64,000 bases of DNA from Inquilinus sp052113205 (GCF_052113205.1 NZ_JBFRCU010000001.1:134574-198573), one strand, 5' to 3'; positions 44,803 to 53,557 are shown, counted from the stretch's first letter. The notes: generated from the letters alone by a model not told the origin. A program made the numbers and translations.

Positions 44803-47196
44803 ATGCCCCGGATTGCTGAGATTCTCGACACCATGGAGTACGGCCCGGCGCCCGAAGACAGCGGCATCGCCCGCGACTGGCTGGCGCGGCATGAGGCGGG
44901 CTTCGGCCATTTCATCGACGGCAAGTTCGTCGCCCCGGCCGAGGGCGGGCGCTTCGAGGTGCTGAATCCGGCCACGGGCAAGCCGCTGGCGCAGGTGGCC
45001 CAGGGCACGGGCAAGGACGTGGACGCCGCGGTCAAGGCCGCGCGGCGCGCCCAGAAGGGCTGGGCGGCGCTGCCGGGCCATGAGCGCGCCCGCCACCTCT
45101 ATGCCCTGGCCCGCCATGTCCAGCGCCGCGAGCGGCTCTTGTCCGTGATCGAGACCATGGACAACGGCAAGCCGATCCGCGAGAGCCGCGACATCGACAT
45201 CCCGCTGGTCGCCCGCCACTTCTACCACCATGCCGGCTGGGCCTCGCTGGTCGAGACCGAGTTCCCCGGCTACCGCCCGGTCGGGGTCTGCGGCCAGATC
45301 ATCCCGTGGAACTTCCCGCTGCTGATGCTGGCCTGGAAGGTGGCGCCGGCGCTGGCGGCCGGGAACACGGTGGTGCTGAAGCCGGCCGAGTTCACGCCGC
45401 TGACCGCCCTGCTCTTCGCCGAGATCGCGCAGGAGGCCGGGCTGCCGCCGGGCGTGCTCAACATCGTCACCGGCGACGGCATCACCGGGGCGCTGATCGT
45501 CGAGCATGCCGATGTCGACAAGATTGCCTTCACCGGCTCGACCGAGGTCGGGCGCCGGATCCGTGAGGCGACCGCCGGCACCGGCAAGAAGCTGTCGCTG
45601 GAGCTGGGCGGCAAGTCGCCCTTCATCGTCTTCGACGACGCCGATCTCAACGCCGCGGTCGAGGGCGTGGTGGATTCGATCTGGTTCAACCAGGGCCAGG
45701 TCTGCTGCGCCGGGTCGCGCCTGCTGGTGCAGGAGAGCGTGGCCGACCGGATGTACGACAAGCTGAAGCGCCGGATGGCGACGCTGCGGGTCGGCGACCC
45801 GCTCGACAAATCGACAGATATGGGTCCGATCGTCGCCCAGGTGCAGCTCGACCGGATCAAGCACTATGTCGAGCTGGGCAAGAGGGAAGGCGCCGCCTGC
45901 TGGCAGGAATCGGCGACGCTGCCCAAGGGCGGCCTGTACTTCCCGCCGACCCTGTTCACCGGGGCCGAGCCGGCCTCGACCATCGCCCAGGACGAGATCT
46001 TCGGCCCGGTGCTGACGGCCTCGACCTTCCGCACCGTCGACGAGGCCGTGAGCCTGGCCAACAATTCGCGCTACGGCCTGGCGTCCTCGGTGTGGTCGGA
46101 GACGGTGAACCAGGCGCTGCACGTCGCGGCTCGGCTCAAGGCCGGGGTGGTCTGGATCAACTGCGCCAACATGTTCGACGCCGCGGTCGGCTTCGGCGGC
46201 TATCGCGAGAGCGGCTTTGGCCGCGAGGGCGGGCGCGAGGGCCTGTACGAATACCTGGTGCCGGGCTGGGAGAAGGACGGGCCGGCGCTGAAGCCGGTCG
46301 CCGCAACCCCGCTGGCGGCGGTGCCGCTGGGCGGCGACCACGACCTGCCCTCGATCGACCGCACCGCCAAGCTCTATGTCGGCGGCAAGCAGGCGCGGCC
46401 GGATGGTGGCTACAGCTATAGCGTGCTCGACCCAAAGGGCCGGGCGCTGGGCCAGGTCGGCCTCGGCAACCGCAAGGACATCCGCAACGCGGTCGAGGCG
46501 GCGCACAAGGCCACCGGCTGGGGCGGCCTGGCCGGGCACAACCGGGCCCAGGTGCTGTACTTCCTGGCCGAGAATCTGGCGGCCCGGTCGGAGGAGTTCG
46601 CCCGGCGGATCTCCTCCATGACCGGCGCCAGCGCCAAGGTCGCGGCGGCCGAGGTCGAGGCCGCGGTGCGGCGGATCTTCTTCTACGCCGGCTTCGCCGA
46701 CAAATATGACGGCCAGGTGCACGACGCCCGTGCTCGCCAGGTGACGCTGGCGATGAACGAGCCCTGGGGCGTGATGGGCCTGCTGTGCCCGGACGAGGCG
46801 CCGCTGCTCGGCTTCGTCTCGCTGGTGGTGCCGGCCATCGCCATGGGCAACCGCGTCGTCGTGGTGCCGTCGCCGCGCCATCCGCTGGCGGCGACCGACC
46901 TGTACCAGGTGCTCGACACCTCCGACGTGCCGGACGGCGTTGTCAACATCGTCACCGGCGAGCGCGACGTGCTGGCCCGGACCCTGGCCGAGCACGACGA
47001 CGTGGCGGCCCTCTGGTATGTCGGCCCGGCCGAAGGCGGTGCTTTGGTCGAGAAGGCCAGCGCCGGCAACCTCAAGGCGACCTGGACCAACCAGGGCCGC
47101 CGCCGCGACTGGCTGTCGGATGTGGAAGGCCAAGGCCGCGACTATCTGCGGCGGGCCACCCAGGTGAAGAACATCTGGCTGCCTTACGGGGAGTGA
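44803..47196 (+). CDS. Two-domain aldehyde dehydrogenase (ALDH16-like)
   Basis: This 797-residue protein has a full aldehyde dehydrogenase domain in residues 1-480 with IIPWNFPLLM, LELGGKSPF (general base Glu about 267) and GQVCCAGSR (nucleophile Cys about 302). A second, shorter ALDH-like domain spans about 520-797 with LCPDEAPLLGF; I see no equivalent active-site Cys in it. The size and layout match ALDH16 proteins. With deoC upstream, acetaldehyde is a likely substrate. The ATG at 44803 follows gaggag. Confidence 0.88.
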   Translation: MPRIAEILDTMEYGPAPEDSGIARDWLARHEAGFGHFIDGKFVAPAEGGRFEVLNPATGKPLAQVAQGTGKDVDAAVKAARRAQKGWAALPGHERARHLYALARHVQRRERLLSVIETMDNGKPIRESRDIDIPLVARHFYHHAGWASLVETEFPGYRPVGVCGQIIPWNFPLLMLAWKVAPALAAGNTVVLKPAEFTPLTALLFAEIAQEAGLPPGVLNIVTGDGITGALIVEHADVDKIAFTGSTEVGRRIREATAGTGKKLSLELGGKSPFIVFDDADLNAAVEGVVDSIWFNQGQVCCAGSRLLVQESVADRMYDKLKRRMATLRVGDPLDKSTDMGPIVAQVQLDRIKHYVELGKREGAACWQESATLPKGGLYFPPTLFTGAEPASTIAQDEIFGPVLTASTFRTVDEAVSLANNSRYGLASSVWSETVNQALHVAARLKAGVVWINCANMFDAAVGFGGYRESGFGREGGREGLYEYLVPGWEKDGPALKPVAATPLAAVPLGGDHDLPSIDRTAKLYVGGKQARPDGGYSYSVLDPKGRALGQVGLGNRKDIRNAVEAAHKATGWGGLAGHNRAQVLYFLAENLAARSEEFARRISSMTGASAKVAAAEVEAAVRRIFFYAGFADKYDGQVHDARARQVTLAMNEPWGVMGLLCPDEAPLLGFVSLVVPAIAMGNRVVVVPSPRHPLAATDLYQVLDTSDVPDGVVNIVTGERDVLARTLAEHDDVAALWYVGPAEGGALVEKASAGNLKATWTNQGRRRDWLSDVEGQGRDYLRRATQVKNIWLPYGE

Positions 47197-47216
47197 GGCG
47201 GGCCGTTTTCTCCTAT

Positions 47217-47306
47217 TGTCATCCTCGGGCTTGACCCGAGGATCCAGGGGCCACCCAGAGCGGCATCGACAGTCTCTGGATGCCCGGGTCAAGCCCGGGC
47301 ATGACA
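47217..47306. repeat. Palindromic intergenic repeat, family B copy 4
   Basis: The element has hairpins tgtcatcctcgggcttgacc and cccgggtcaagcccgggcat with the centre ccaggggcc. It lies between the dehydrogenase and the phosphopantetheinyl transferase genes. Confidence 0.8.
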
Positions 47307-47327
47307 GGGAAGAAAATGCGAAGGGCA

Positions 47328-48056
47328 ATGTCCGACACCTGGGCCATGCCGTCGGGCTTCCCCGGCCTGCCGCCGGGCCAGGTGCAGGTCTGGCGCTTGA
47401 GCACCGACCGCGACCCGCAGGCCGGCCTGGCCGTGCTGTCGGCGGAGGAGCGGCAGCGCGCCGGCCGGTTCCGCACCGACCTGCTGCGCGCCCGCTACGT
47501 CGCCGCCCATGCGGCGCTGCGGCTGCTGCTCGGCCGCACGCTCGACATCCCCGCGGACCGGCTGCGCTTCCGCCAGAATCCCTGGGGCAAGCCCGAGCTG
47601 GCGGAGGGCGACCTGCGCTTCAACCTCTCGCACAGCGGCCCCTGGGCCGTGATGGCGCTGGCCCGGGGGATCGAGGTCGGGGTCGATGTCGAGATGGCAC
47701 GGCACCCGCCGCCGCTGGAGGTCGCGGACATCGCCTATTCGGCGGCGGAGCGGGCGGCGCTCGCCGGCCTGTCCGGCCCGGCGCTGACCGCGGCCTTCTA
47801 CGCGGTCTGGACCCGCAAGGAGGCGCTGTCCAAGGGCATCGGCCGCGGCTTCTCCTTCGACTTCACCGGCTTCACCGTCAGCGCCGACCCGGCCGAGCGG
47901 ACCAGCCGGCCTGTGCTGCCGCCGGGCCTCGCCGGCGCCGACTGGCACCTGCACGACCTGCCGCCGATCGAGGACGCGGCCGCCGCCGTCGCGGTCCCCG
48001 CCGCCGGAGCCGGCGTCACCGCCTGGCGCTTCGAGCCGGGGCTTTGGGGGCTGTAG
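47328..48056 (+). CDS. 4'-Phosphopantetheinyl transferase superfamily protein
   Basis: This 242-residue enzyme should transfer the phosphopantetheine arm from CoA to a carrier protein. It has NLSHSGPWAVMAL, the Mg-binding GVDVEMA and WTRKEALSKGIGRG (WxxKEA motif), as in Sfp-type enzymes. No polyketide or peptide synthetase lies nearby, so its target carrier protein is elsewhere. The start at 47328 follows a gaaggg site; an ATG at 47316 is possible. Confidence 0.87.
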   Translation: MSDTWAMPSGFPGLPPGQVQVWRLSTDRDPQAGLAVLSAEERQRAGRFRTDLLRARYVAAHAALRLLLGRTLDIPADRLRFRQNPWGKPELAEGDLRFNLSHSGPWAVMALARGIEVGVDVEMARHPPPLEVADIAYSAAERAALAGLSGPALTAAFYAVWTRKEALSKGIGRGFSFDFTGFTVSADPAERTSRPVLPPGLAGADWHLHDLPPIEDAAAAVAVPAAGAGVTAWRFEPGLWGL

Positions 48057-48084
48057 GATAGGACACGGACAGGGGAGGGGACTC

Positions 48085-48453
48085 ATGCTGGACCACGTCA
48101 CCATCCGGGTCGGCGATCTCGAGCGGTCGAAGGCCTTCTACGACACGCTGCTGGCGCCGCTCGGCATCACCCGCCTCTATGCCGATGGCGAGACCTTCGC
48201 CGGCTACGGCGCCGGCCGCCGGGCCTTCTTCTGGATCGGCCTGCATGACGGCGCCGTCACCGGCACCCATGTCGCCTTCGCCGCGCCGGACCGGGCGACG
48301 GTCGACCGCTTCCACGCAGCGGGGCTGGCCGCCGGCGGCCGCGACAACGGCGCGCCCGGGCTGCGGCCGCACTACCACCCCGACTATTACGGCGCCTTCC
48401 TGCTCGACCCCGACGGCCACAATGTCGAGGCGGTCTGCCGCGAGGCGCCGTGA
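48085..48453 (+). CDS. VOC-superfamily (glyoxalase/bleomycin-resistance-like) protein
   Basis: This 122-residue protein is a single VOC domain: HVTIRVGDLERSKAFYDTLL at the start, GTHVAFAAPDRATVDRFHAA and YGAFLLDPDGHNVEAVCR at the end, with His and Glu in metal-ligand positions. The reaction is unknown. It starts 28 bp after the transferase gene and may be co-transcribed. Confidence 0.88.
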   Translation: MLDHVTIRVGDLERSKAFYDTLLAPLGITRLYADGETFAGYGAGRRAFFWIGLHDGAVTGTHVAFAAPDRATVDRFHAAGLAAGGRDNGAPGLRPHYHPDYYGAFLLDPDGHNVEAVCREAP

Positions 48454-48495
48454 GCCTGGATGAATTGAACTCCGGTCACGTCAGGATCCGAGTTC

Positions 48496-48629
48496 TTGCC
48501 TCTCCCGCTTGCGGGAGAGGTCGGAGACGCGAAGCGGCTCCGGGTGAGGGCTCTTTGTCGAGGCCCGGGCCAACCCTCACCCGGTCTCGCTGCGCGAGCC
48601 CGACCTCTCCCGCCAAGCGGGAGAGGTAA
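48496..48629. repeat. Palindromic intergenic repeat, family A copy 4 (short)
   Basis: The ends are ttgcctctcccgcttgcggg and the inverse cgccaagcgggagaggtaa. It lies between the convergent VOC and SDR genes. Confidence 0.8.
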
Positions 48630-48679
48630 CACCTCACGGCCTCAGCACGATCGGATGTCCCGATCGGGCCAAAGCTGTC

Positions 48680-49414
48680 CTAGGTCGCCAGGAACCCGCC
48701 ATCCACCGGGACAATCGCACCGTTCATCATCGCCGAGCCGTCGCCGAGCAGGTACAGGATGACCTCGGCGACCTCCTCCGGCTGGGCGAAGCGGCCGAGC
48801 GGGATGCGGCCCAGCATCGGGCCGGACTTGGCCGGGTCGCTCCAGGCCTTCACCGCCATCGGCGTCAGCGTCACCACCGGGTTGACGCTGTTGGTGCGGA
48901 TGCCGTGCGGCCCCAGCTCCACCGCCATCACCCGGGTGATCTCGTCGAGCGCGCCCTTCGACGCGCAATAGGCGGTGTGGTCCGGCAGGNCGATCATCGA
49001 CGACACGCTCGACACGTTGACGATGGCGCCCTTCCGGCCGCGGCGGATCAGGTCGCGCGCCACCACCTGGGCCACGATCATCGGCGCCCGGGCGTTCACC
49101 GCCATGATCTGGTCGAAGCTCTCGACCGAGGTGTCGAGGAAGGATTCCAGCGTGGTGGTGCCGGCGCAGTTCACCAGGGCGTCGACCGGCAGCGCCTCGG
49201 CCGCCGCCCGCCGGGTGGCCTCGGCATCGCCCAGGTCGACGGCGATGGTCACGCAGCCGATCTCCTGCGCCAGGGTCGCCAGGTCCTCGGGGCTGCGGGT
49301 GGCGGCGATCACCTCGGCGCCGCGCCGCTGCAGCAGCACCGCCGTGGCCCAGCCGATGCCCTTGCCGGCGCCGGTCACCAGCACCCGCCGCCCGGCGAAA
49401 TCCTGCCCGCCCAT
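48680..49414 (-). CDS. Short-chain dehydrogenase, DCXR/L-xylulose reductase-like
   Basis: This 244-residue oxidoreductase has the Rossmann motif VLVTGAGKGIGWATAVL, NCAG, the catalytic Ser segment IVNVSSVSSMI, YCASKGALDEITRVMA (Tyr and Lys) and the C-terminal PVDGGFLAT. It follows mammalian dicarbonyl/L-xylulose reductase closely along its length (MAVELGPHGIRTNSVNPVV). The unresolved base at 48990 leaves residue 142 undefined (GNC: Val, Ala, Asp or Gly). The true substrate may be another sugar or diketone. Confidence 0.88.
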   Translation of the reverse strand: MGGQDFAGRRVLVTGAGKGIGWATAVLLQRRGAEVIAATRSPEDLATLAQEIGCVTIAVDLGDAEATRRAAAEALPVDALVNCAGTTTLESFLDTSVESFDQIMAVNARAPMIVAQVVARDLIRRGRKGAIVNVSSVSSMIXLPDHTAYCASKGALDEITRVMAVELGPHGIRTNSVNPVVTLTPMAVKAWSDPAKSGPMLGRIPLGRFAQPEEVAEVILYLLGDGSAMMNGAIVPVDGGFLAT

Positions 49415-49501
49415 GCCATCCTCCCTGTGTCGACTCGTGATGCCACCCTATATCAGGGTCGGAACGCCGGCGCCTCCCCGGACCGGCTCAGGAGATCGAG
49501 C

Positions 49502-49900
49502 ATGCCCGAACCCTATCCCGTGACCCGCAGCGATGCCGAGTGGCGCCAGATCCTGACGCCCGAACAGTACCAGGTGATGCGGCAGCACGGCACCGAACGC
49601 CCCGGCAGCTGCAGCCTGCTGACCGAGCACCGGCCGGGCGCCTTCTGCTGCGCCGGCTGCGGCAGCAGGCTGTTCGAATCGACGCTGAAGTTCGAGAGCG
49701 GCACCGGCTGGCCCAGCTTCAACGACCCGGTGCCGGACGCGGTCGAGACCTCGGTCGACCGCAGCTGGGGCATGACCCGCGTCGAGGCGCATTGCGCCAC
49801 CTGCGGCAGCCATCTCGGCCATGTCTTCGAGGACGGCCCGCCGCCCACCGGGCTGCGCTATTGCATCAATGGCGTGGCGCTGGACTTCCAGCCGGAGTGA
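49502..49900 (+). CDS. msrB: Peptide-methionine (R)-S-oxide reductase
   Basis: This 132-residue cytosolic repair enzyme has the two zinc Cys pairs (CCAGCGSRLFES and CATCGSHLGHVFEDG), SGTGWPSFNDP and the catalytic Cys in RYCINGVALDF. It has no signal peptide, in contrast with the MsrA at 55554. The ATG at 49502 follows a weak ggagatc site, and the frame upstream is a shadow of the SDR gene. Confidence 0.94.
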   Translation: MPEPYPVTRSDAEWRQILTPEQYQVMRQHGTERPGSCSLLTEHRPGAFCCAGCGSRLFESTLKFESGTGWPSFNDPVPDAVETSVDRSWGMTRVEAHCATCGSHLGHVFEDGPPPTGLRYCINGVALDFQPE

Positions 49901-49961
49901 GCCGAGGCCGGGCTGCGTTCGAAAGCGGTCTCGCCGGTTTCAAAATCGTATGGTCCTGACA

Positions 49962-49988
49962 GGAACGAGGTACCCGTCTCCTCCCGTT
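49962..49988 (+). promoter_or_regulatory. EcfG-like promoter candidate for the PRC-barrel gene
   Basis: A ggaac box (49962-49966) and a cgtt box (49985-49988) are separated by 18 bp. This resembles the alphaproteobacterial general-stress promoter, although the spacer is one or two bases longer than the common form. PRC-barrel stress genes are frequent targets, which is the reason for listing it. Confidence 0.3.
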
Positions 49989-50018
49989 ATAGGTGTATTC
50001 CAAACGCGAGGAGACGGG
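49973..50018 (+). promoter_or_regulatory. Inverted repeat covering the PRC-barrel ribosome-binding site
   Basis: The 11-bp arms cccgtctcctc (49973-49983) and gaggagacggg (50008-50018) are perfect inverses with a 24-base loop. The right arm contains the gaggag ribosome-binding site of the gene starting at 50021. A transcript beginning upstream of 49973 could hide that site. Confidence 0.45.
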
Positions 50019-50020
50019 TC

Positions 50021-50398
50021 ATGGAACATCGTGAGGAGACGACCACGCTGATTTCCGGCGCCAAGGTTGCCGGGACCGAGGTCTACAACACGGCGGGCGA
50101 TCATCTCGGCGAGATCCACGACGTGATGCTCGACAAGCTGTCCGGGCGTGTCGCCTATGCGGTGATGTCGTTCGGCGGCTTCCTCGGCATCGGCGAGAAA
50201 TATCACCCGCTGCCCTGGTCGACGCTGACCTACGACACCAGCCAGGGCGGCTATGTCGTGAACGTGTCGCGCGAGCAGCTGGAAGGAGCGCCGGTCTACG
50301 CCGACGACGAACAGCCGCGCTGGAATCGCGAATACGAGCAGGACATCCACGACTATTACGGCATCAGCCCGTATTGGGCAGGCCCGCTGCCGCGCTGA
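50021..50398 (+). CDS. PRC-barrel domain protein
   Basis: This 125-residue protein has one PRC-barrel: TEVYNTAGDHLGEIHDVMLD, AYAVMSFGGFLGIGEKYHPL and LPWSTLTYDTSQGGYVVNVS. The family is common in alphaproteobacteria and is often stress-induced, but its molecular function is unclear. The C-terminal tail is Tyr- and Asp-rich (EYEQDIHDYYGISPYW). A small gene follows 18 bp downstream in the same operon. Confidence 0.88.
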   Translation: MEHREETTTLISGAKVAGTEVYNTAGDHLGEIHDVMLDKLSGRVAYAVMSFGGFLGIGEKYHPLPWSTLTYDTSQGGYVVNVSREQLEGAPVYADDEQPRWNREYEQDIHDYYGISPYWAGPLPR

Positions 50399-50416
50399 CG
50401 GGCGCTGGAGGCCGCC

Positions 50417-50605
50417 ATGCCCGAGCGCATCGTCGACGTGTTCGACGAGACCGGTGCCCTGGTGACGAACTACACCGTCATCCTGGCCGGTGCAGACGAA
50501 GCGCCGGATGAGGCGTATGAAGCCGAAGCCCTCCGCATGGCGGCCTTCGACGCGGCCGTTTCCGCCGATCGGCTCGCCGGCCTGACGGCGAAGGTCCGGC
50601 GGTAG
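50417..50605 (+). CDS. Small conserved-type hypothetical protein
   Basis: This 62-residue acidic protein starts with RIVDVFDETGALVTNYTVIL and has an Ala/Glu-rich helix (DEAYEAEALRMAAFDAAVSA). A ctggagg site lies just upstream. Its position directly after the PRC-barrel gene suggests joint stress-linked expression. I do not recognise a named family. Confidence 0.65.
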   Translation: MPERIVDVFDETGALVTNYTVILAGADEAPDEAYEAEALRMAAFDAAVSADRLAGLTAKVRR

Positions 50606-50668
50606 CGCCGATTGCCGCCAGGACATCGGGGACGGCGGGCACGATGCCGAGGACCGCCGGGCTTGACC

Positions 50669-50882
50669 CACGGGTGTCCGGTTAAGCAAAAATCGCAACC
50701 ACAGCGTGTTTATCTGGGCCGAAATTCTATTATTGTCATCCTCGGGCTTGACCCGAGGATCCAGGGGCTTTCAAAGCAGTTCTCGATGGCCCCTGGATTG
50801 CCGGGTCAAGCCCGGCAATGACAATAAAAGTTTAGGTCAGCGCCCAGTTCTGCAACCCGAAAAGCTTAACCGGATAGCCGTG
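50669..50882. mobile_element. 214-bp nested palindromic element, copy 2, inserted in a family B repeat
   Basis: The ends are inverted repeats cacgggtgtccggttaagc and gcttaaccggatagccgtg. The core is the same family B double hairpin as at 38808-39022. Outside the ends, ccgggcttgaccc (left) and gggtcaagcccggg (right) are the two arms of another family B hairpin, so the element seems to have landed in its loop. No coding capacity is visible. Confidence 0.65.
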
Positions 50883-50944
50883 GGTCAAGCCCGGGCATGA
50901 CAGTATTATTGATTCAGTTGTCCTTCGAGGTGACCCGGAACACG

Positions 50945-50979
50945 ATCGGGCCTGCGGAGGTATCCTCCGCAGGCCCGAT
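50945..50979 (-). terminator. Strong hairpin downstream of the glycine-zipper lipoprotein gene
   Basis: Sixteen-base perfect arms (atcgggcctgcggagg and cctccgcaggcccgat) enclose a three-base loop, 21 bp after the lipoprotein stop. No long T-run follows on the minus strand, so a terminator role is inferred from the stem strength and place. Confidence 0.6.
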
Positions 50980-51000
50980 TCGTTTACGCCGACCCGAGGA

Positions 51001-51225
51001 TCAGCAGCGGCCGACGGCGTGGCAGTTCGTCAGGCCGCCGACGGCGGCGCCGCCGACACCACCGATGATCGCACCGGTCCCGATATTGCCACCGGTGATG
51101 GCGGCCGTACCGGCGCCGAGTCCGGCGCCGAGCGCGCCGCCCGAAAGGGCCCGCGTGCCAGGGTCGCGGCCGCACGCTGCGAGCGACAGCGCCGCAGCGA
51201 GAATGATCATGGCTGGCTTCAGCAT
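51001..51225 (-). CDS. Glycine-zipper outer-membrane-type small lipoprotein
   Basis: This 74-residue protein has a signal peptide (MLKPAMIILAAALSLAAC, lipidated Cys about 18). It then has a glycine-zipper region with repeated GxxxG spacing (SGGALGAGLGAGTAAITGG, TGAIIGGVGGAAVGGL). Such proteins resemble the Slp/OsmB group that sit in the outer membrane. The ATG at 51225 is the start of the signal peptide; the frame extends further upstream without one. Confidence 0.8.
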   Translation of the reverse strand: MLKPAMIILAAALSLAACGRDPGTRALSGGALGAGLGAGTAAITGGNIGTGAIIGGVGGAAVGGLTNCHAVGRC

Positions 51226-51325
51226 TGCGATCTCCGTACCTGTTCCCACCAGCCTTTGAAACGGTGCATATTGCGATATCGTTCCCAAACAGAAGCAAAG
51301 GGCAGGGGGGTGTGGCCCGGCGTCC

Positions 51326-53557
51326 TCACACCCCGATCGCGGCCTTGATCCTGGCGGCGGTCAGCGGCAGGTCGCGCAGCCGCCGGCCGGCGGCGTCGGC
51401 GATGCCGTTGGCCAAGGCGGCGCTGGCGGGGCCCTGGCCGGTCTCGCCGCAGCCCAGGAAGGGCTCGCCCGGCCGGTCGACGATGCGGATCTCGACGCTG
51501 TCCGGCACCGCGTCGAAGCGCAGGATCGGATAGGTCGACCAGTCGACCGAGGTGATCCTGCTCCGGTCGAAGCCGACGCTTTCGTACAGCGTCCAGCTCA
51601 TCGACTGCAGCACGGCGCCCTCGATCTGGTTGCGCACCCCGTCGGGATTGACCACCTGGCCGGTGTCGACCGCGGCGACCACCCGCGGCACGCGGACCTC
51701 CCCGGTCTCGCGCTCGACCGCGACCTCGACCGCCACGGCGCAATAGGCGGCCAGGTTCTTGTAGCGGGCGAAGGCGAAGCCGCGGCCATGCCCCGGCGCG
51801 GCCGGCTTCCCCTGGCTCCAGCCGAAGGCCTCGGCCGCGGCGGCGATCACGTCGCGGCCGCGCGGGTCGTCCAGGTGCTGCAGCCGAAACTCGACCGGGT
51901 CGGCGCCGGCCGCCAGCGCCAGCTCGTCCATGAAGCTCTCGATCGCGAACACGTTCATCTGCGCGCCCAGCGAGCGCAGGGCGGAGATGCGCAGCGGCAT
52001 GTCCGGCAGGAAATGGTGCACCACCCGGGCGCTGGGCAGGCTGTAGAGCGGGATGGCGTTGCGGTCGCCGCCGCCTTCCGGCTGCCGCAGCGGCTTCGGT
52101 GCCGGCAGCGGGAACGGCCTGGCCAGGTGCCGGGCGGCCAGCAGGCTGCCGGCCGGGCCGGGGCGCATCGAATGGGTGTTGCTCCACACCCCGTAATCCC
52201 AGTCGGCGATGCGGCCGCTCTCGTCCAGCGTCGCCCGGGCCTGGGCCACCATGGCCGGGCCGTAGGGCTCCCAGGCATGCTCCTGCTCGCGCATCCACTG
52301 CACCCGCACCGGGCGGCCGGGCAGCGCAACCGCCAGCAGCGCGGCATCGGCCGCGGCGTCGTCGGCGCCGTTATGGCCATAGCAGCCGGAGCCCTGAACA
52401 TGGATGCAGCGCACCTGCTCCGGCGGCCGGCCCAGCATCTCGGCGATCGCCTTGCGGTCGGGATAGACGCCCTGGGTGTGGGTCCACACCGTCAGCAACC
52501 CGTCCTGGTCCTGCTGCGCCACGGCGCAGGACGGGCCGATCGACCCGTGCAGCAGATAGGGCCGCGAATAACGGGCCTCCAGCGTCCGGCCGGCGGGCAC
52601 CGCGGCGTCGTGCCGGTCGAGGATCGGAAAATCCTGGGCCGGCAGCGCCAGCAGCGCCTCCGGCAGCCGGTCCTGGTCCGGCAGGGTCGCGTTCTCCTGC
52701 CACTGCGCCGCGGCGGCCAGCAGCCGCATCGCCTTGACCGCCTGGAACTCCTGCTCCGCCACCACCGCCAGGAAGTCGCCGTCGCGCACCACCTTGACCA
52801 CCCCGGGCAGGGCCTCGGCCGCGCCGATGTCCAGCGCCGTCAGCCGCGCGCCGGCGCTGGGCGGCCGCACGATCCGGCCATGCAGCATGCCGGGCAGGCG
52901 CAGGTCCTGCACATAGGCCTCGCCGCCGGTCACCTTGGCCGGGATGTCGATGCGCGGCAGCGGCTTGCCCATCACCCGGAACGCGGCCGGGTCGGTCAGC
53001 GTCGACTCCGGCTGCGCCTCGACATGCAGCGACAGCCCGGCGGCCAGCGCGCCGTAGGAGCGGCGGTTGCCGTCCGGCGCGACCATGTTGCCGCCGTCGA
53101 GCCGCAGCTGGCCGGCCGGCGCACCCATCTGCCGCGCCGCCTCGGCCAGCAGGATCTCGCGCACCTGGGCCGCGGCGTTGCGGATCGCGGTGCCGCTGTC
53201 CTGCATCGAATGGCTGCCGGCGGTGTAGCCCTCATTGGCGGTCCGCTCGGTGTCGGCGGTGACGATGGTCGGCGCCTCGAAGGACAGGCCCAGCTCCTCC
53301 GCCGCGATCTGCTGCAGCGCGGTGGCGATGCCCTGGCCCAGCTCGGCCTTGCCGGTGAAGACGGTGACCGCGCCCTTGGGGTCGACCCGGATCCAGGCAT
53401 CGAGGAAAGGGGCATCCGCCAGGCTGCCGGGCAGGGCACCACTCAGCTCCGGCGTCTCGGCCTCCTGCTGGGCCAGGCCGGCGGGGGCGAGGGCGAAGCC
53501 GACCACCAGGCCGCCGGCACCTTGCAGCACGCTCCGGCGGGACAGGCCGGCGCTCAC
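51326..53557 (-). CDS. Periplasmic molybdenum dehydrogenase large subunit (isoquinoline 1-oxidoreductase beta/aldehyde dehydrogenase type)
   Basis: This 743-residue subunit starts with a twin-arginine-type signal (GLSRRSVLQGAGGLVVGFAL, cleavage after LAQQ or nearby). It has FTGKAELGQGIATALQQIAA, a Moco-contact GSGCYGHNGADDAA and the catalytic-Glu segment GCGETGQGPASAALANG. The GTG at 53557 overlaps the small-subunit stop by two bases. The three genes here (Mo subunit, 2Fe-2S subunit, cytochrome c) match membrane-bound dehydrogenases for aldehydes or N-heterocycles. The substrate is not determined; no role in the purine path is implied. Confidence 0.88.
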   Translation of the reverse strand: MSAGLSRRSVLQGAGGLVVGFALAPAGLAQQEAETPELSGALPGSLADAPFLDAWIRVDPKGAVTVFTGKAELGQGIATALQQIAAEELGLSFEAPTIVTADTERTANEGYTAGSHSMQDSGTAIRNAAAQVREILLAEAARQMGAPAGQLRLDGGNMVAPDGNRRSYGALAAGLSLHVEAQPESTLTDPAAFRVMGKPLPRIDIPAKVTGGEAYVQDLRLPGMLHGRIVRPPSAGARLTALDIGAAEALPGVVKVVRDGDFLAVVAEQEFQAVKAMRLLAAAAQWQENATLPDQDRLPEALLALPAQDFPILDRHDAAVPAGRTLEARYSRPYLLHGSIGPSCAVAQQDQDGLLTVWTHTQGVYPDRKAIAEMLGRPPEQVRCIHVQGSGCYGHNGADDAAADAALLAVALPGRPVRVQWMREQEHAWEPYGPAMVAQARATLDESGRIADWDYGVWSNTHSMRPGPAGSLLAARHLARPFPLPAPKPLRQPEGGGDRNAIPLYSLPSARVVHHFLPDMPLRISALRSLGAQMNVFAIESFMDELALAAGADPVEFRLQHLDDPRGRDVIAAAAEAFGWSQGKPAAPGHGRGFAFARYKNLAAYCAVAVEVAVERETGEVRVPRVVAAVDTGQVVNPDGVRNQIEGAVLQSMSWTLYESVGFDRSRITSVDWSTYPILRFDAVPDSVEIRIVDRPGEPFLGCGETGQGPASAALANGIADAAGRRLRDLPLTAARIKAAIGV

